Notes: generated by a model from the sequence alone, not told the origin. A stretch of DNA of 64,000 bases from an uncultured Lachnospiraceae bacterium (GCA_902767015.1 CACXFV010000117.1:1-64000), one strand, 5' to 3'; shown: positions 54,109-63,508, numbered from the stretch's first letter. A program made the numbers and translations.

Positions 54109-54800
54109 TACTCTTTAAAATAATATCCGACACCCCATTTGGTAAACACGTACTTCGGGTCACTCGGATTACTCTCAATCTTTTCTCTGAGTCTTCTGAT
54201 ATGAACATCTACCGTTCTTACATCGCCCGGATACTCATATCCCCATACCACGCTCAATAATTTCTCTCTGCTATACACTTTATTGGGATTCGTAATCAGC
54301 AACTCCAATAAATCAAATTCCTTTGCCGTCAGGTTAATCTCTCTATCACCGATGGTAACACTTCTTCCGTCAACATCAATTCTTAAGTTGCCTTTTACAA
54401 TGGTCTTATTGTCACTTTGAGGAACACTGACTTTTTTAGTGCTTCGCCGTATGATTGCCTTAATTCTTGCCTTTACCTCCAATATGTTGAATGGCTTTGT
54501 GATGTAATCATCCGCACCATATTCAAGTCCCAATATCTTATCCATATCATCGCCTTTCGCCGTAAGCATGATAACCGGCATAGAGCTGAATTCTCTTATC
54601 TTGCTCAATACCTCAAATCCATCAAACACAGGCAACATTACATCTAACAACACGATATCATATTCCTTCTGTTTGGCAAGCTCGACTGCCTGCTCGCCGT
54701 CATACGCGCAGTCAACCTCCATTCCATCCTGCTCAAGACTAAACTTGATACCTTTTACAATCAACTTCTCATCATCCACAACTAATACTCTGTTACCCAT
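54108..54800 (-). CDS. OmpR/PhoB family response regulator (WalR/MtrA-like)
   Basis: A 230-residue regulator: receiver domain with VLVVDDEKLI, phosphoacceptor Asp53 in IVLLDVMLPVFDG, Thr/Lys at VIMLTAKGDD and YITKPFN, then a winged-helix DNA-binding domain (LTAKEFDLLELLITNPNKVYSR, VWGYEYPGDVRTVDVHIRRLREKIE). It is translationally coupled to the kinase. Sequence is close to essential cell-wall regulators of the WalR type, but the neighbouring GerMN lipoprotein suggests comparison with MtrA. Confidence 0.93.
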   Translation of the reverse strand: MGNRVLVVDDEKLIVKGIKFSLEQDGMEVDCAYDGEQAVELAKQKEYDIVLLDVMLPVFDGFEVLSKIREFSSMPVIMLTAKGDDMDKILGLEYGADDYITKPFNILEVKARIKAIIRRSTKKVSVPQSDNKTIVKGNLRIDVDGRSVTIGDREINLTAKEFDLLELLITNPNKVYSREKLLSVVWGYEYPGDVRTVDVHIRRLREKIESNPSDPKYVFTKWGVGYYFKE

Positions 54801-54848
54801 TAACTGTCACCTGTGTATCATATCCTTTCAATTCATTTTCCTCAAGGT

Positions 54849-55517
54849 TCACACCGTTATCCTGTCCTTTATCCTGTCAAAGGCTGCCTGCTTAATTCCA
54901 CTGACATTCATGATATCTGTAATATCATGAAATCCGCCATGCTCCTCTCTATAACTTATGATGGCGGAGGCTCTCGAATCTCCTACTCCCGGCAATGCCA
55001 TAAGCTCCTCTTTTCCCGCAGTATTAATATTGATTTTGCCTCCATTCTCTTGTGCCCTCAAGCCTTCATTCCCATCTTCCGTATAGGATTCCTCCCTATG
55101 CGGATACTCATAGGTGCCGTTTTCCACTTCTGCACAGGTAGGAATATAGATTACCATCTCATCCGTGACTGTCCGGGCCAGATTAACAGCCTCCGTACAC
55201 GCCTCTGCCGTAAAATCACCTGCCGCTTCCACTGCCTCAAACACTCTCCCCCTCCCGGAAATACGATAGACACCGGGGGCATTGACCGCACCGCAGACCT
55301 GAACGTATACATATGCGTCCTCAAAATCCGTTTCATTCTCAACAGTCACCGCAATCTCTGACTCATTTTTGCTCCTGTCATCATCATATAATTCCTGCTC
55401 TCCGGTCTCGTCATCATATACTGCGATACTCCCTTCCCTGTCGCAGCCTGCCAAAAGACCGGTCATCAAAATGGCAGCTATTATCTTTAAGTACTTTGTT
55501 AATATTTTCATCTTCAT
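54849..55517 (-). CDS. comEA: ComEA-like DNA receptor predicted to be a lipoprotein
   Basis: Competence DNA-binding protein: an SLBB domain (VYVQVCGAVNAPGVYRIS) and a C-terminal pair of helix-hairpin-helix motifs (ININTAGKEELMALPGVGDS, RASAIISYREEHGGF, FDRIKDRITV) that grips double-stranded DNA. The frame is open to 55559, but GGAG nine bases before the ATG at 55517 sets the start, giving 222 residues. The N-terminus MKMKILTKYLKIIAAILMTG ends LLAGC, a good lipobox with Cys25, so the protein should be lipid-anchored; Bacillus ComEA uses a membrane helix. It lies upstream of the two-component system and comEC. Confidence 0.87.
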   Translation of the reverse strand: MKMKILTKYLKIIAAILMTGLLAGCDREGSIAVYDDETGEQELYDDDRSKNESEIAVTVENETDFEDAYVYVQVCGAVNAPGVYRISGRGRVFEAVEAAGDFTAEACTEAVNLARTVTDEMVIYIPTCAEVENGTYEYPHREESYTEDGNEGLRAQENGGKININTAGKEELMALPGVGDSRASAIISYREEHGGFHDITDIMNVSGIKQAAFDRIKDRITV

Positions 55518-55604
55518 CCTGAATCTCTCCTTTCTTTTAAAGGAAAGATTATAAAACACTATCTATCATTTTACATAAAATATAAAAACTTTACAATAGT
55601 TTTT

Positions 55605-56036
55605 TTACTTTTTGTACTTAAATAATACAATGCCTCCTATCGACAACAACATTCCCAAGAGTTTCCTAAACTCAAACTCCACCTTTTCAACGCCAAACAT
55701 TCCAAACAGCTCTATTACATAAGCCACAAACACCTGTGACACTACAATAATCATCACTGCCCTGGCCGGTCCCAGTATATCCATGCTTTTTATCACGGTA
55801 TAGGTTATCGCCGTGCCGATGATACCACCTAAAAGCATATATTTCGGTGTGACCTCCGTCAGTTTTGAAAAGCTTTGTCTGTCTGTCACATACCACATAA
55901 CCATTCCCGCAAGCAGCGCCGTAAACTGTACGAAGCAATTACATACCCACATGCCTGTGGTTTTGGTAACCCCTGTATTAAATACTCCCTGCACACTCAT
56001 TAGTAAGCCTGAAATCAATGCAATGATAATGCCCAT
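55605..56036 (-). CDS. DMT family transporter (YdcZ/DUF606 type)
   Basis: A 143-residue membrane protein with five hydrophobic helices of the YdcZ/DUF606 branch of the drug/metabolite transporters: MGIIIALISGLLMSVQGVFN, FVQFTALLAGMVMWYV, YMLLGGIIGTAITYTVIKSM, ARAVMIIVVSQVFVAYVIEL and LGMLLSIGGIVLF. Half-size proteins of this type pair with a second copy or with themselves. The substrate is unknown. An ATG at 56036 follows GGAG by about five bases and is preferred over the frame start at 56051. Confidence 0.82.
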   Translation of the reverse strand: MGIIIALISGLLMSVQGVFNTGVTKTTGMWVCNCFVQFTALLAGMVMWYVTDRQSFSKLTEVTPKYMLLGGIIGTAITYTVIKSMDILGPARAVMIIVVSQVFVAYVIELFGMFGVEKVEFEFRKLLGMLLSIGGIVLFKYKK

Positions 56037-56073
56037 ACTTTCTCCTTCCATTGTGTCTGCTATGGTTGATTGC

Positions 56074-56108
56074 GTGTCACTGACACCTGTGAGTGTTACT
56101 GCTCACAG
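56074..56108. other. Paired palindromes upstream of the DMT gene
   Basis: GTGTCACTGACAC (56074-56086) is a 13-base palindrome and CTGTGAGTGTTACTGCTCACAG (56087-56108) a 7-pair hairpin directly next to it, in the DMT leader. They could be operators or a small regulatory RNA structure; no known riboswitch pattern was recognised. Confidence 0.35.
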
Positions 56109-56170
56109 AACTCAGACACCTGTTTATAGTATGTGGCATTCCTGTTGTTTTTAAACTGTTTTATATTACA

Positions 56171-57364
56171 TCAAAGTGATTTTTGTTCAAAAACTGCTGT
56201 CAGCTTATCTGCCATCTCATCGACATTTTCTTTCGTTATAATTAATGGCGGCACCAGTCTCAGCACATTGATGCCGGCACTAATCGTAATCAGTCCCCTG
56301 TCCATTGCCTGCACAATCACTTCTCCTACCGGTATCGAAAGTTCCAAGCCCTGCATAAGACCCTTTCCCCTGCGTTCCTTGACAAAATCATATTTTTGAA
56401 CAAATGCGTCAAGCTTTTGCTCTAAATAGTCTGCCACCTCGTTAACCTGCGAAAGAATATCCCTGTTCTCAAATAAATCAAGCACCTTATTTACCGCCGC
56501 TGTGGCCAGTGGATTGCCGCCGTATGTGGTACCATGATCTCCCGGAACTAAAACGGCCGCCAAATCATTCGTGAGAAACGCTCCCACAGGGAAACCGCAG
56601 CCTAGTGCTTTTGCAACTGTCATAATATCCGGCTTTACGCCATAATACTCATGGGCAAACATTTTTCCTGTTCTTCCCATTCCACACTGTATCTCGTCAA
56701 AAATCAGCAGGATATCATTTTCGTCACAAATATTTCTGATTCCTTTTATAAATTCTTCCGTTGCCGGAAAAATGCCGCCCTCTCCCTGCACCGGCTCCAT
56801 AATGATGGCACAGGTTTTTTCTGTGACAAGTGCTTTTACACTCTCTAAATCATTATACTTTGCAAATTTTACACCGCCTATGAGTGGCTTGAATGCCTCC
56901 TGGTATTTGGCATTACCGGTAACAGACAATGCTCCCATACTTCTTCCATGAAACGAATGCTCCATCGCAATAATCTCATGATTATTTTTGCCGTCTTTAT
57001 TGTAGGCGTATTTTCTTGCGGTTTTTATAGCGCCCTCTATGGCTTCTGTTCCGCTGTTGGTAAAGAAAACCTTGCTCATTCCTGCTATTTTTGCTAATCT
57101 TTTTGCAGCATTGGCAGCCGGAATATTATAAAACAGGTTTGAGGTATGTATGATTTTGTCAATCTGCTCTTTTAATGCTTCATTATACTCCCGGTTATGA
57201 TATCCGAAGGCAAATACGGCAATTCCCGATGCAAAATCAAGATATTTTTTTCCATCGGTATCGTGCAGGTAGACCCCTTCTCCCTTCTCTAATACAATCT
57301 GATAGCGGTTATAGGTATGGAGAAGATATTCCTCTGCTTCGCTGATATATTCCTGTGTCGTCAT
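56171..57364 (-). CDS. argD: Acetylornithine aminotransferase
   Basis: A class III aminotransferase: GVYLHDTDGKKYLDFASGIAV, FFTNSGTEAIEGAIK, HGRSMGALSVTGN, FDEIQCGMGRTGKMF, and the PLP lysine in AKALGCGFPVGAFL. It makes N-acetylornithine. The frame is open to 57379, but GAGG nine bases before the ATG at 57364 sets the start there, one base beyond the argB stop, giving 397 residues. It closes the argC-argJ-argB-argD operon. Confidence 0.94.
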   Translation of the reverse strand: MTTQEYISEAEEYLLHTYNRYQIVLEKGEGVYLHDTDGKKYLDFASGIAVFAFGYHNREYNEALKEQIDKIIHTSNLFYNIPAANAAKRLAKIAGMSKVFFTNSGTEAIEGAIKTARKYAYNKDGKNNHEIIAMEHSFHGRSMGALSVTGNAKYQEAFKPLIGGVKFAKYNDLESVKALVTEKTCAIIMEPVQGEGGIFPATEEFIKGIRNICDENDILLIFDEIQCGMGRTGKMFAHEYYGVKPDIMTVAKALGCGFPVGAFLTNDLAAVLVPGDHGTTYGGNPLATAAVNKVLDLFENRDILSQVNEVADYLEQKLDAFVQKYDFVKERRGKGLMQGLELSIPVGEVIVQAMDRGLITISAGINVLRLVPPLIITKENVDEMADKLTAVFEQKSL

Positions 57365-57365
57365 T

Positions 57366-58253
57366 TTAATTCGCCTCACTTTCTGCTAATATCTGTGTTC
57401 CCACACCTTTTTTGGTAAATATCTCAAGCAACAGGCTGTGTGGTATTCTTCCGTCTAAGATATGCACTCTTGATACGCCATTTTCAACTGCCTCAATACA
57501 ATTATGAAGTTTCGGCAGCATTCCTCCGCCGATAAATCCTTCTGCAATCAATTCCCGTGCCTGTGATACCTTTAGCTCTGAAATGAGTGTCGATTTATCA
57601 TCAGGGTTCTTATAAACACCCTCAATATCCGTGAGAAATGCCAGTTTTTCCGCATTGACTGCCCTTGCAATGGCACATGCGGCATCATCGGCATTAATAT
57701 TATAAGAGTTATAATTCTCATCCAGTCCCACCGGGCATACAATCGGCAGATAATCATTCTCCAGCAAATCGTACAGAATACCCGGATTTACCTCCCGCAC
57801 ATCACCGACAAAGCCGATATCCTGTCCCTGTGACAGCTTCTTTTCACATTTCAGAAGGGGCGCACCATCTTTTCCGCTGATGCTGACGGCCTTCACGCCC
57901 AACTCCTGCACCATGGTTACCAGTGATTTTCCCACTCTGCCAAGAACCATCTCTGCAATCTCCATCGTTGCCTCGTCTGTAACCCGCAGTCCATTGATGA
58001 ACTTTGCCTCCATACCGGATTTTTCAACCCATCTGCTGATTTCCTTACCGCCACCATGCACAATAATCGGCTTAAAACCTACCAGCTTTAATAATGTGAT
58101 ATCCTGAATCACATTTTTTTTCAGTTCTTCATCTACCATGGCACTTCCGCCATATTTCACAACAATAATCTTTCTGTTAAAACGCTGTATATATGGCAGC
58201 GCCTCTATTAACACATTCGTTTTTTCCAAATACTTTTCTATATCTTTTTCCAT
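57366..58253 (-). CDS. argB: Acetylglutamate kinase
   Basis: A 295-residue amino acid kinase: [53 protein letters not shown] and [21 protein letters not shown]. The N-terminal extension ([25 protein letters not shown]) is of the type found in arginine-inhibited, hexameric enzymes, suggesting feedback control. It phosphorylates N-acetylglutamate in arginine synthesis. Confidence 0.95.
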   Translation of the reverse strand: MEKDIEKYLEKTNVLIEALPYIQRFNRKIIVVKYGGSAMVDEELKKNVIQDITLLKLVGFKPIIVHGGGKEISRWVEKSGMEAKFINGLRVTDEATMEIAEMVLGRVGKSLVTMVQELGVKAVSISGKDGAPLLKCEKKLSQGQDIGFVGDVREVNPGILYDLLENDYLPIVCPVGLDENYNSYNINADDAACAIARAVNAEKLAFLTDIEGVYKNPDDKSTLISELKVSQARELIAEGFIGGGMLPKLHNCIEAVENGVSRVHILDGRIPHSLLLEIFTKKGVGTQILAESEAN

Positions 58254-58314
58254 TATTCCGGTACCTCATTTCTATCTGTAATGCTATCATTCCCAGGCAT
58301 CCGCCTGTATGGTG

Positions 58315-59547
58315 TTATGAACGGTAATCTGCATTAATCTTTACATAATCATAGGTCAGGTCACAGCCCCACGCCGTTGCAGATTCCATTCCCATTTTCA
58401 CATCTGCGATGCAGGTAACAGCCTCTGTCTTCAATATCTCTGTCGCTTCTTCCTCGCTATAATCCGCATACATACCGTTTTCCACAATTTTCAGTCTGCC
58501 CTTTTCGCTCTCTATATATACATCCACCTGTTCCGGATCAAAGATGACACCGGAATAACCCATCGCGCACAAAATCCTTCCGCTATTGGCATCGTTTCCA
58601 AACACCATCGCCTTGGTAAGAGATGAGGTCACAATAGATTTACTTAACGTAACCGCATCCTGCTTTGTGGCTGCATGAATTACTTTTACTTCAAACAGCT
58701 TTGTAGCTCCCTCTCCATCTGACGCAATTTTCTTTGATAAACTCTCACATACCTCTCTCAATGCCTTCTTAAAGGTCAGATAATCTTCGTTTTTTTCGAT
58801 TATCGCAGGATTGCCTGCCAGTCCGTTCGCCATCAAAAGTACCGTATCATTTGTAGAGGTATCACCATCTACAGAAACCATGTTAAAGGTGTCCGGTATC
58901 GTCTCACTTAAGGCGTCCTGAAGCATCTCCTTTGAAATCGCTGCGTCTGTGGTAATAAATCCAAGCATGGTACACATATTAATATGAATCATACCGGAAC
59001 CCTTGCACATACCGCCAATATGCACTTCTTTCCCATTCAGTTCAAACTTTACCGCTGCCTGCTTATCCACTGTATCTGTTGTCATAATCGCCTGCGCTGC
59101 CGTCTGTGCCGCTTCCTTGCTGTTCTCAAGTTTCAAAACCAGCTGCTCAATGCCTGACTTCATGATTTCCACCGGAAGTGTTGCACCAATCACACCAGTG
59201 GAACAAATCAACACCTCGTCCCTGGTAATTCCTGCTACCTCTGTCAGCTTCCCGGCAAGCTGCTCACAATCCTTTAATCCCTTTTCACCCGTACAGGCAT
59301 TTGCCACACCACTGTTCACTAAAACAGCTCTGACACTTTCTGATTCCGTGACAATCCTTTTATCCCACTTAACCGGAGCCGCCTTTACCAGATTACCGGT
59401 AAAAGTACCTGCTGCCACACAATCCGCATCAGAAAATATCATTGCCATATCCTTCTTGCCTTCATGCCCCGCCTTTATGCCAACCTCAACTCCCGCTGCC
59501 TTAAATCCCTCTGCGGCGCAAACACCGCCCTCTATCCATTCCATCAT
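58315..59547 (-). CDS. argJ: Glutamate N-acetyltransferase / ornithine acetyltransferase
   Basis: A 410-residue self-cleaving enzyme that moves the acetyl group from acetylornithine to glutamate. CKGSGMIHINMCTMLGFITT holds the nucleophile Thr, where cleavage makes alpha and beta chains; in most family members the residue before this Thr is Ala and a Pro stands earlier (HPNMATML), whereas here it is Cys and Ile. VDGDTSTNDTVLLMANG and EGATKLFEV are also typical. It is probably the bifunctional form because no separate ArgA or ArgE is seen, but that cannot be shown here. Confidence 0.94.
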   Translation of the reverse strand: MMEWIEGGVCAAEGFKAAGVEVGIKAGHEGKKDMAMIFSDADCVAAGTFTGNLVKAAPVKWDKRIVTESESVRAVLVNSGVANACTGEKGLKDCEQLAGKLTEVAGITRDEVLICSTGVIGATLPVEIMKSGIEQLVLKLENSKEAAQTAAQAIMTTDTVDKQAAVKFELNGKEVHIGGMCKGSGMIHINMCTMLGFITTDAAISKEMLQDALSETIPDTFNMVSVDGDTSTNDTVLLMANGLAGNPAIIEKNEDYLTFKKALREVCESLSKKIASDGEGATKLFEVKVIHAATKQDAVTLSKSIVTSSLTKAMVFGNDANSGRILCAMGYSGVIFDPEQVDVYIESEKGRLKIVENGMYADYSEEEATEILKTEAVTCIADVKMGMESATAWGCDLTYDYVKINADYRS

Positions 59548-59628
59548 ATCTTAAATCCTTTCTCATAAGCGCTAGCCATTATAATATAATGCGTCTTATC
59601 TCATAAACGCTAATCATCAGGTCGATTC

Positions 59629-60672
59629 TTAAGGAAACATCGGTACCTGCATCAGCCCTTCCTTTTCTTCCAGCCCAAACATAATATTCATATTCTGAAC
59701 AGCCTGTCCTGCTGCTCCCTTCACCAAATTATCCATTGCTCCCATCATGATTATTCTGTTGGTTCTCTCATCAATCTTAAAATTCACATCCACATAATTA
59801 GAACCCTCTACCCATCTTGTCTCCGGGCAGACATCTTTGTCAAGCACTCTGACAAAGGTCTCCTTATCATAATACTTGTCATAAATCGCCTTTATCTCAT
59901 CATAGGTAACCGTTTTCGCAAGGGAAGCATAGGCTGTCACAAGGATTCCTCTGTTCATCGGTACAAGATGTGGTGTAAAATTAATCATAACAGACTCGCC
60001 GGCGGCATAGGAAAGCTGCTCTTCTATCTCAGGTGTGTGTCTGTGGGTTGCCACACCATATGCCTTGATATTTTCATTAACCTCACAAAACAGATTATTG
60101 ACCTTTGCCCCTCTGCCTGCACCGGAAGTACCTGATTTTGCATCTACAATAATGGTATCCGGCCTGATGACTTTTTCCTTTAACAGCGGTGCTATACTCA
60201 GTGTCGTACAGGTAGGGTAACATCCCGGATTCGCTACCAGTCTTGCTTTTTTCACCTGTTCTCTGTTAATCTCGCACAGTCCATATACGGCCTCTCCGAT
60301 AAACTGAGGGCTCTTGTGCTCTATGTTATACCACTTTTCATAAATACCTACATCTTTGATACGAAAGTCGGCACTCAAATCAATAATTTTTACTTTATTT
60401 AGTATTTCCTCATTCACTAAGGACGCACACAAGCCCTGCGGTGTAGCTGTAAATATGACATCTACGCGGTCTGCAAGCTCCTCCATATTATCATCGAGGC
60501 ATTTATCCTCTACAATCTGAAACATATTGCTGAAAACTTCATAATATTTTTTATCCACATAGCTTCTGGAACCATACCACACAATCTCTGTATATCGATG
60601 CTGCAATAACAGTCTGACAATCTCTGCACCTGCGTATCCTGTTGAACCGATAATTCCAACTTTAATCATCAT
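59629..60672 (-). CDS. argC: N-acetyl-gamma-glutamyl-phosphate reductase
   Basis: A 347-residue NADPH-dependent dehydrogenase: IKVGIIGSTGYAGAEIVRLL, and the catalytic Cys in LVANPGCYPTCTTLS, followed by VDAKSGTSGAGRGAKV and HRHTPEIEEQLS. Two ATG codons in a row (60672 and 60669) follow GGAGG by four and seven bases; the second has better spacing. It is the first gene of argC-argJ-argB-argD, with its promoter and ArgR-like operator directly upstream. Confidence 0.95.
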   Translation of the reverse strand: MMIKVGIIGSTGYAGAEIVRLLLQHRYTEIVWYGSRSYVDKKYYEVFSNMFQIVEDKCLDDNMEELADRVDVIFTATPQGLCASLVNEEILNKVKIIDLSADFRIKDVGIYEKWYNIEHKSPQFIGEAVYGLCEINREQVKKARLVANPGCYPTCTTLSIAPLLKEKVIRPDTIIVDAKSGTSGAGRGAKVNNLFCEVNENIKAYGVATHRHTPEIEEQLSYAAGESVMINFTPHLVPMNRGILVTAYASLAKTVTYDEIKAIYDKYYDKETFVRVLDKDVCPETRWVEGSNYVDVNFKIDERTNRIIMMGAMDNLVKGAAGQAVQNMNIMFGLEEKEGLMQVPMFP

Positions 60673-60704
60673 ATTTCCTCCATTTCTTACAAAAAGTATT
60701 TATA

Positions 60705-60733
60705 ATTATACATTTTTTATGCATATTACGCAA
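60705..60733 (-). promoter_or_regulatory. argC promoter
   Basis: On the minus strand TTGCGT (60728-60733), 17 bases, TATAAT (60705-60710). The -35 and spacer overlap an ArgR-like half-palindrome, so binding there would block the polymerase. Confidence 0.72.
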
Positions 60734-60858
60734 GTTCTTTTTTTACTTTTTATGGATTTTTTTGAAAAAATGTAACTATTCAGACGTTCCATCCCCAAAT
60801 ATCGGCCGGTTTTCCCTGTTTATGCATAAAAATATGTGCTATTGCATATTTATGCACG
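60718..60858. promoter_or_regulatory. ArgR-like operator boxes in the argC-argG intergenic region
   Basis: The 394-base space between divergent argC and argG holds three ARG-box-like sequences. ATTGCATATTTATGCACG (60841-60858) fits the ArgR core TGMATAWWWATKCA exactly; TTTATGCATAAAAATATG (about 60819-60836) fits 12 of 14; TTATGCATATTACGCAAG (60718-60735) is a weaker copy over the argC -35. Further right, 60860-60960 is more GC-rich with only a short CCTAT/ATAGG stem and nothing I can name. Confidence 0.7.
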
Positions 60859-60972
60859 TTATGCATTTTTCCCGAACCGGTTACCGTACACAGCTATCCT
60901 CCACCAGACCGAATGCCTTATCGCCTATGCAGGAATAGGGTTTCCGCTACTGTCAGCCGAAAAACTTTATTG

Positions 60973-61001
60973 TTGATTTTTTACCATCAATGTTGTATAT
61001 T
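60973..61001 (+). promoter_or_regulatory. argG promoter
   Basis: TTGATT (60973-60978) and TATATT (60996-61001) separated by 17 bases, about 65 bases before the argG start; ribosome site AGGAGG lies upstream of the ATG. Confidence 0.65.
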
Positions 61002-61066
61002 GATAACATTGAGAGCTGTAGCTGCTCCACACTAATTTATTCAACGATATAGGAGGATTCTTTAAA

Positions 61067-62305
61067 ATGAAAGAAAAAGTTATTTTAGCCTACTCTGGTG
61101 GTCTTGATACAACCGCCATCATTCCTTGGTTAAAGGAAAATTTTGATTATGAAGTAATCTGTTGCTGCATCGACTGCGGACAGGGCAACGAACTTGACGG
61201 ACTTGAAGAAAGAGCAAAGCTTTCCGGTGCATCTAAACTTTATATTGAAGATATCACTGATGAATTTTGTGATGATTATATTGTTCCGTGCGTACAAGCC
61301 GGTTCCGTCTACGAGAACAAATATTTACTCGGTACTTCCATGGCTCGTCCGGGGATTGCCAAGAGGCTGGTAGAGGTAGCACGCAAGGAGGGCGCTACTG
61401 CTATCTGCCATGGTGCCACCGGTAAGGGTAATGACCAGATTCGTTTTGAGCTCGGCATCAAGGCACTGGCTCCTGATCTGAAGATTATTGCACCGTGGAG
61501 AATGACCGATGTATGGACAATGAATTCCCGTGAAGAAGAGATTGAATATTGCCGTGACCATGGCATTGACCTTCCATTCTCTGCCGACTCAAGCTACAGC
61601 CGTGACCGTAACCTATGGCACATCAGCCATGAAGGTCTTGAACTGGAAGATCCTGCCAATGAGCCTAATTATGAGCATTTATTAGTTCTTGGTGTTACCC
61701 CTGAGAAGGCTCCGCAGGAGGGCGAATATGTTACGATGACCTTTGAAAAGGGTGTCCCGACAAGTATCAATGGTGAAAAGATGAAAGTATCTGATATTAT
61801 CAGAAAATTAAATGAATTAGGTGGCAAACATGGTATCGGTATCATTGATATTGTTGAGAATCGTGTCGTTGGTATGAAGTCCCGCGGTGTATATGAGACT
61901 CCGGGCGGAACTATTCTGATGGAAGCCCACAACCAGTTAGAGGAATTGGTACTTGACCGTGCAACTATGGAAGTGAAGAAGGATTTAGGCAATAAATTTG
62001 CACAGATTGTCTATGAAGGAAAATGGTTTACACCACTGCGTGAGGCCATTCAGGCATTCGTGGAATCCACACAGGAATATGTAACCGGTGAAGTGAAGTT
62101 TAAGCTTTACAAGGGTAATATCATCAAAGCCGGCACTACTTCTCCATATTCACTGTACAGTGAATCATTGGCAAGCTTTACAACCGGTGATCTGTATGAC
62201 CACCATGATGCAAGCGGCTTTATCACTTTATTTGGTCTGCCCCTCAAGGTGAGAGCTATGAAGTGGGCTGAACAGGGAATTGAGAACAAGTATTTAGAGA
62301 AATAA
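61067..62305 (+). CDS. argG: Argininosuccinate synthase
   Basis: A 412-residue enzyme: PP-loop [34 protein letters not shown] and [20 protein letters not shown], with [15 protein letters not shown] near the C-terminus. It joins citrulline and aspartate in arginine synthesis. It faces argC across a shared control region; argH does not follow it here and must lie elsewhere. Confidence 0.96.
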   Translation: MKEKVILAYSGGLDTTAIIPWLKENFDYEVICCCIDCGQGNELDGLEERAKLSGASKLYIEDITDEFCDDYIVPCVQAGSVYENKYLLGTSMARPGIAKRLVEVARKEGATAICHGATGKGNDQIRFELGIKALAPDLKIIAPWRMTDVWTMNSREEEIEYCRDHGIDLPFSADSSYSRDRNLWHISHEGLELEDPANEPNYEHLLVLGVTPEKAPQEGEYVTMTFEKGVPTSINGEKMKVSDIIRKLNELGGKHGIGIIDIVENRVVGMKSRGVYETPGGTILMEAHNQLEELVLDRATMEVKKDLGNKFAQIVYEGKWFTPLREAIQAFVESTQEYVTGEVKFKLYKGNIIKAGTTSPYSLYSESLASFTTGDLYDHHDASGFITLFGLPLKVRAMKWAEQGIENKYLEK

Positions 62306-62335
62306 ACAGCTGCTATTGATAGTGACAAAAATAAT

Positions 62336-62376
62336 AAACCACCCTGCAGATTTCAACATAGTCTGCAGGGTGGTTT
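62336..62376 (-). terminator. Terminator between argG and glf
   Basis: AAACCACCCTGCAGA (62336-62350) and its complement (62362-62376) make a 15-bp stem. On the minus strand it is followed by TTATTATTTTTG, so it mainly serves glf; on the plus strand, argG, the downstream T-run is short. Confidence 0.78.
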
Positions 62377-62392
62377 CAATAATGCACCTTTC

Positions 62393-63508
62393 TTATAGTT
62401 CTCTCCCACACATCTCAAGCGCCGACGCAATCACGGCATCCATATCATAATACCTGTACTCACCTAATCTTCCCCCGAAAATTACCTTCTCCTCTTTGTC
62501 CGCCAATGCTTTATATTCACTGTAGAGTTTTCCGTTTTTTTCATCATTGACCGGATAATACGGCTCATCTCCTCTTTTCCACTCAGAGCTGTACTCACGA
62601 CTGATAACTGTCTTCGGAAGGTCGTTACCCTCTTCATCTTTTCCAAATTCAAACCATTTATGTTCAATGATTCTGGTGTAAGGCGTCTCGCTGTCCGTAT
62701 AATTAACCGCAGCATTTCCCTGATAATTAGGCTGATTAAGCACCTCTGTCTCAAATCTTACTGAACGATACGCAAGCGTACCTAACCGGTACCCAAAGTA
62801 AGCGTCAATTGCCCCTGTATATATTACCCTGTCTGCCAGCCTGTCCAACTCGTCTTTTTCCTCAAGGTAATCTACTTCCAGCCTTACTTCTGTATCACCA
62901 AGCATATTTTCTACCATCTTGGTATATCCCCCCATCGGAATCCCTTGATAAAGCGCATTAAAATAATTATTGTCAAAGGTCAGTCTGACCGGAAGTCTCT
63001 TAATGATAAAAGCAGGAAGTTCATGACACGGTCTGCCCCACTGCTTCTGTGTATATCCCTTAATTAGCTTTTCATAGATATCGGTTCCTACCAGACTGAT
63101 TGCCTGCTCCTCTAAATTAGACGGATTTGCAATCCCCGCCATTCTTCTCTGTTCTTCAATCTTTTTGGCGGCCTCCTCCGGCGTCACCACCCCCCACATC
63201 TTATTAAACGTATACATATTAAATGGCAGTGAATACAATTCTCCCTTATAATTCGCCACCGGCGAGTTGGTAAATCTGTTAAATTCTGCAAAACGGGTAA
63301 TATACTGCCACACTTTCTGATTGTTCGTATGGAAAATATGTGCGCCATATTGATGAACGTTAATTCCCTCCTGCTTTTTGGTGTACACATTTCCCGCTAC
63401 ATTTGGTCTCTTATCAATGACAAGTACCTTTTTCCCTTTTTCGGCTGCCTGTTGTGCAAAAACAGCACCGTACAGTCCTGCTCCTACCACTAAATAATCG
63501 TATTTCAT
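62393..63508 (-). CDS. glf: UDP-galactopyranose mutase
   Basis: A flavin enzyme that interconverts UDP-galactopyranose and UDP-galactofuranose, used for surface glycans. The FAD fold is YLVVGAGLYGAVFAQQAAEKGKKVLVIDKR (two overlapping parts: VVGAGLYG and the Lys-Val-Leu-Val-Ile-Asp-Lys-Arg end), followed by QYGAHIFHTNNQKVW and KLIKGYTQKQWGRPCHELP with the conserved active-site Lys/Trp region. A GTG at 63529 opens the frame, but the ATG at 63508 (MKYDYLVVGAG) is the family start; AAAGGA lies 13 bases before it. This gives 371 residues. Confidence 0.94.
   Translation of the reverse strand: MKYDYLVVGAGLYGAVFAQQAAEKGKKVLVIDKRPNVAGNVYTKKQEGINVHQYGAHIFHTNNQKVWQYITRFAEFNRFTNSPVANYKGELYSLPFNMYTFNKMWGVVTPEEAAKKIEEQRRMAGIANPSNLEEQAISLVGTDIYEKLIKGYTQKQWGRPCHELPAFIIKRLPVRLTFDNNYFNALYQGIPMGGYTKMVENMLGDTEVRLEVDYLEEKDELDRLADRVIYTGAIDAYFGYRLGTLAYRSVRFETEVLNQPNYQGNAAVNYTDSETPYTRIIEHKWFEFGKDEEGNDLPKTVISREYSSEWKRGDEPYYPVNDEKNGKLYSEYKALADKEEKVIFGGRLGEYRYYDMDAVIASALEMCGREL

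Noticed and set aside
56074..56108. Guanidine riboswitch before the DMT transporter
   Set aside because: The two hairpins lack the ACGR loops of guanidine-II and the ykkC core pattern; left as unnamed palindromes.
60860..60960. Possible riboswitch or T-box before argG
   Set aside because: Only a five-pair stem is visible, there is no T-box AGGGTGGNACCGCG-type sequence and no terminator/antiterminator pair; ArgR-like boxes explain the control.
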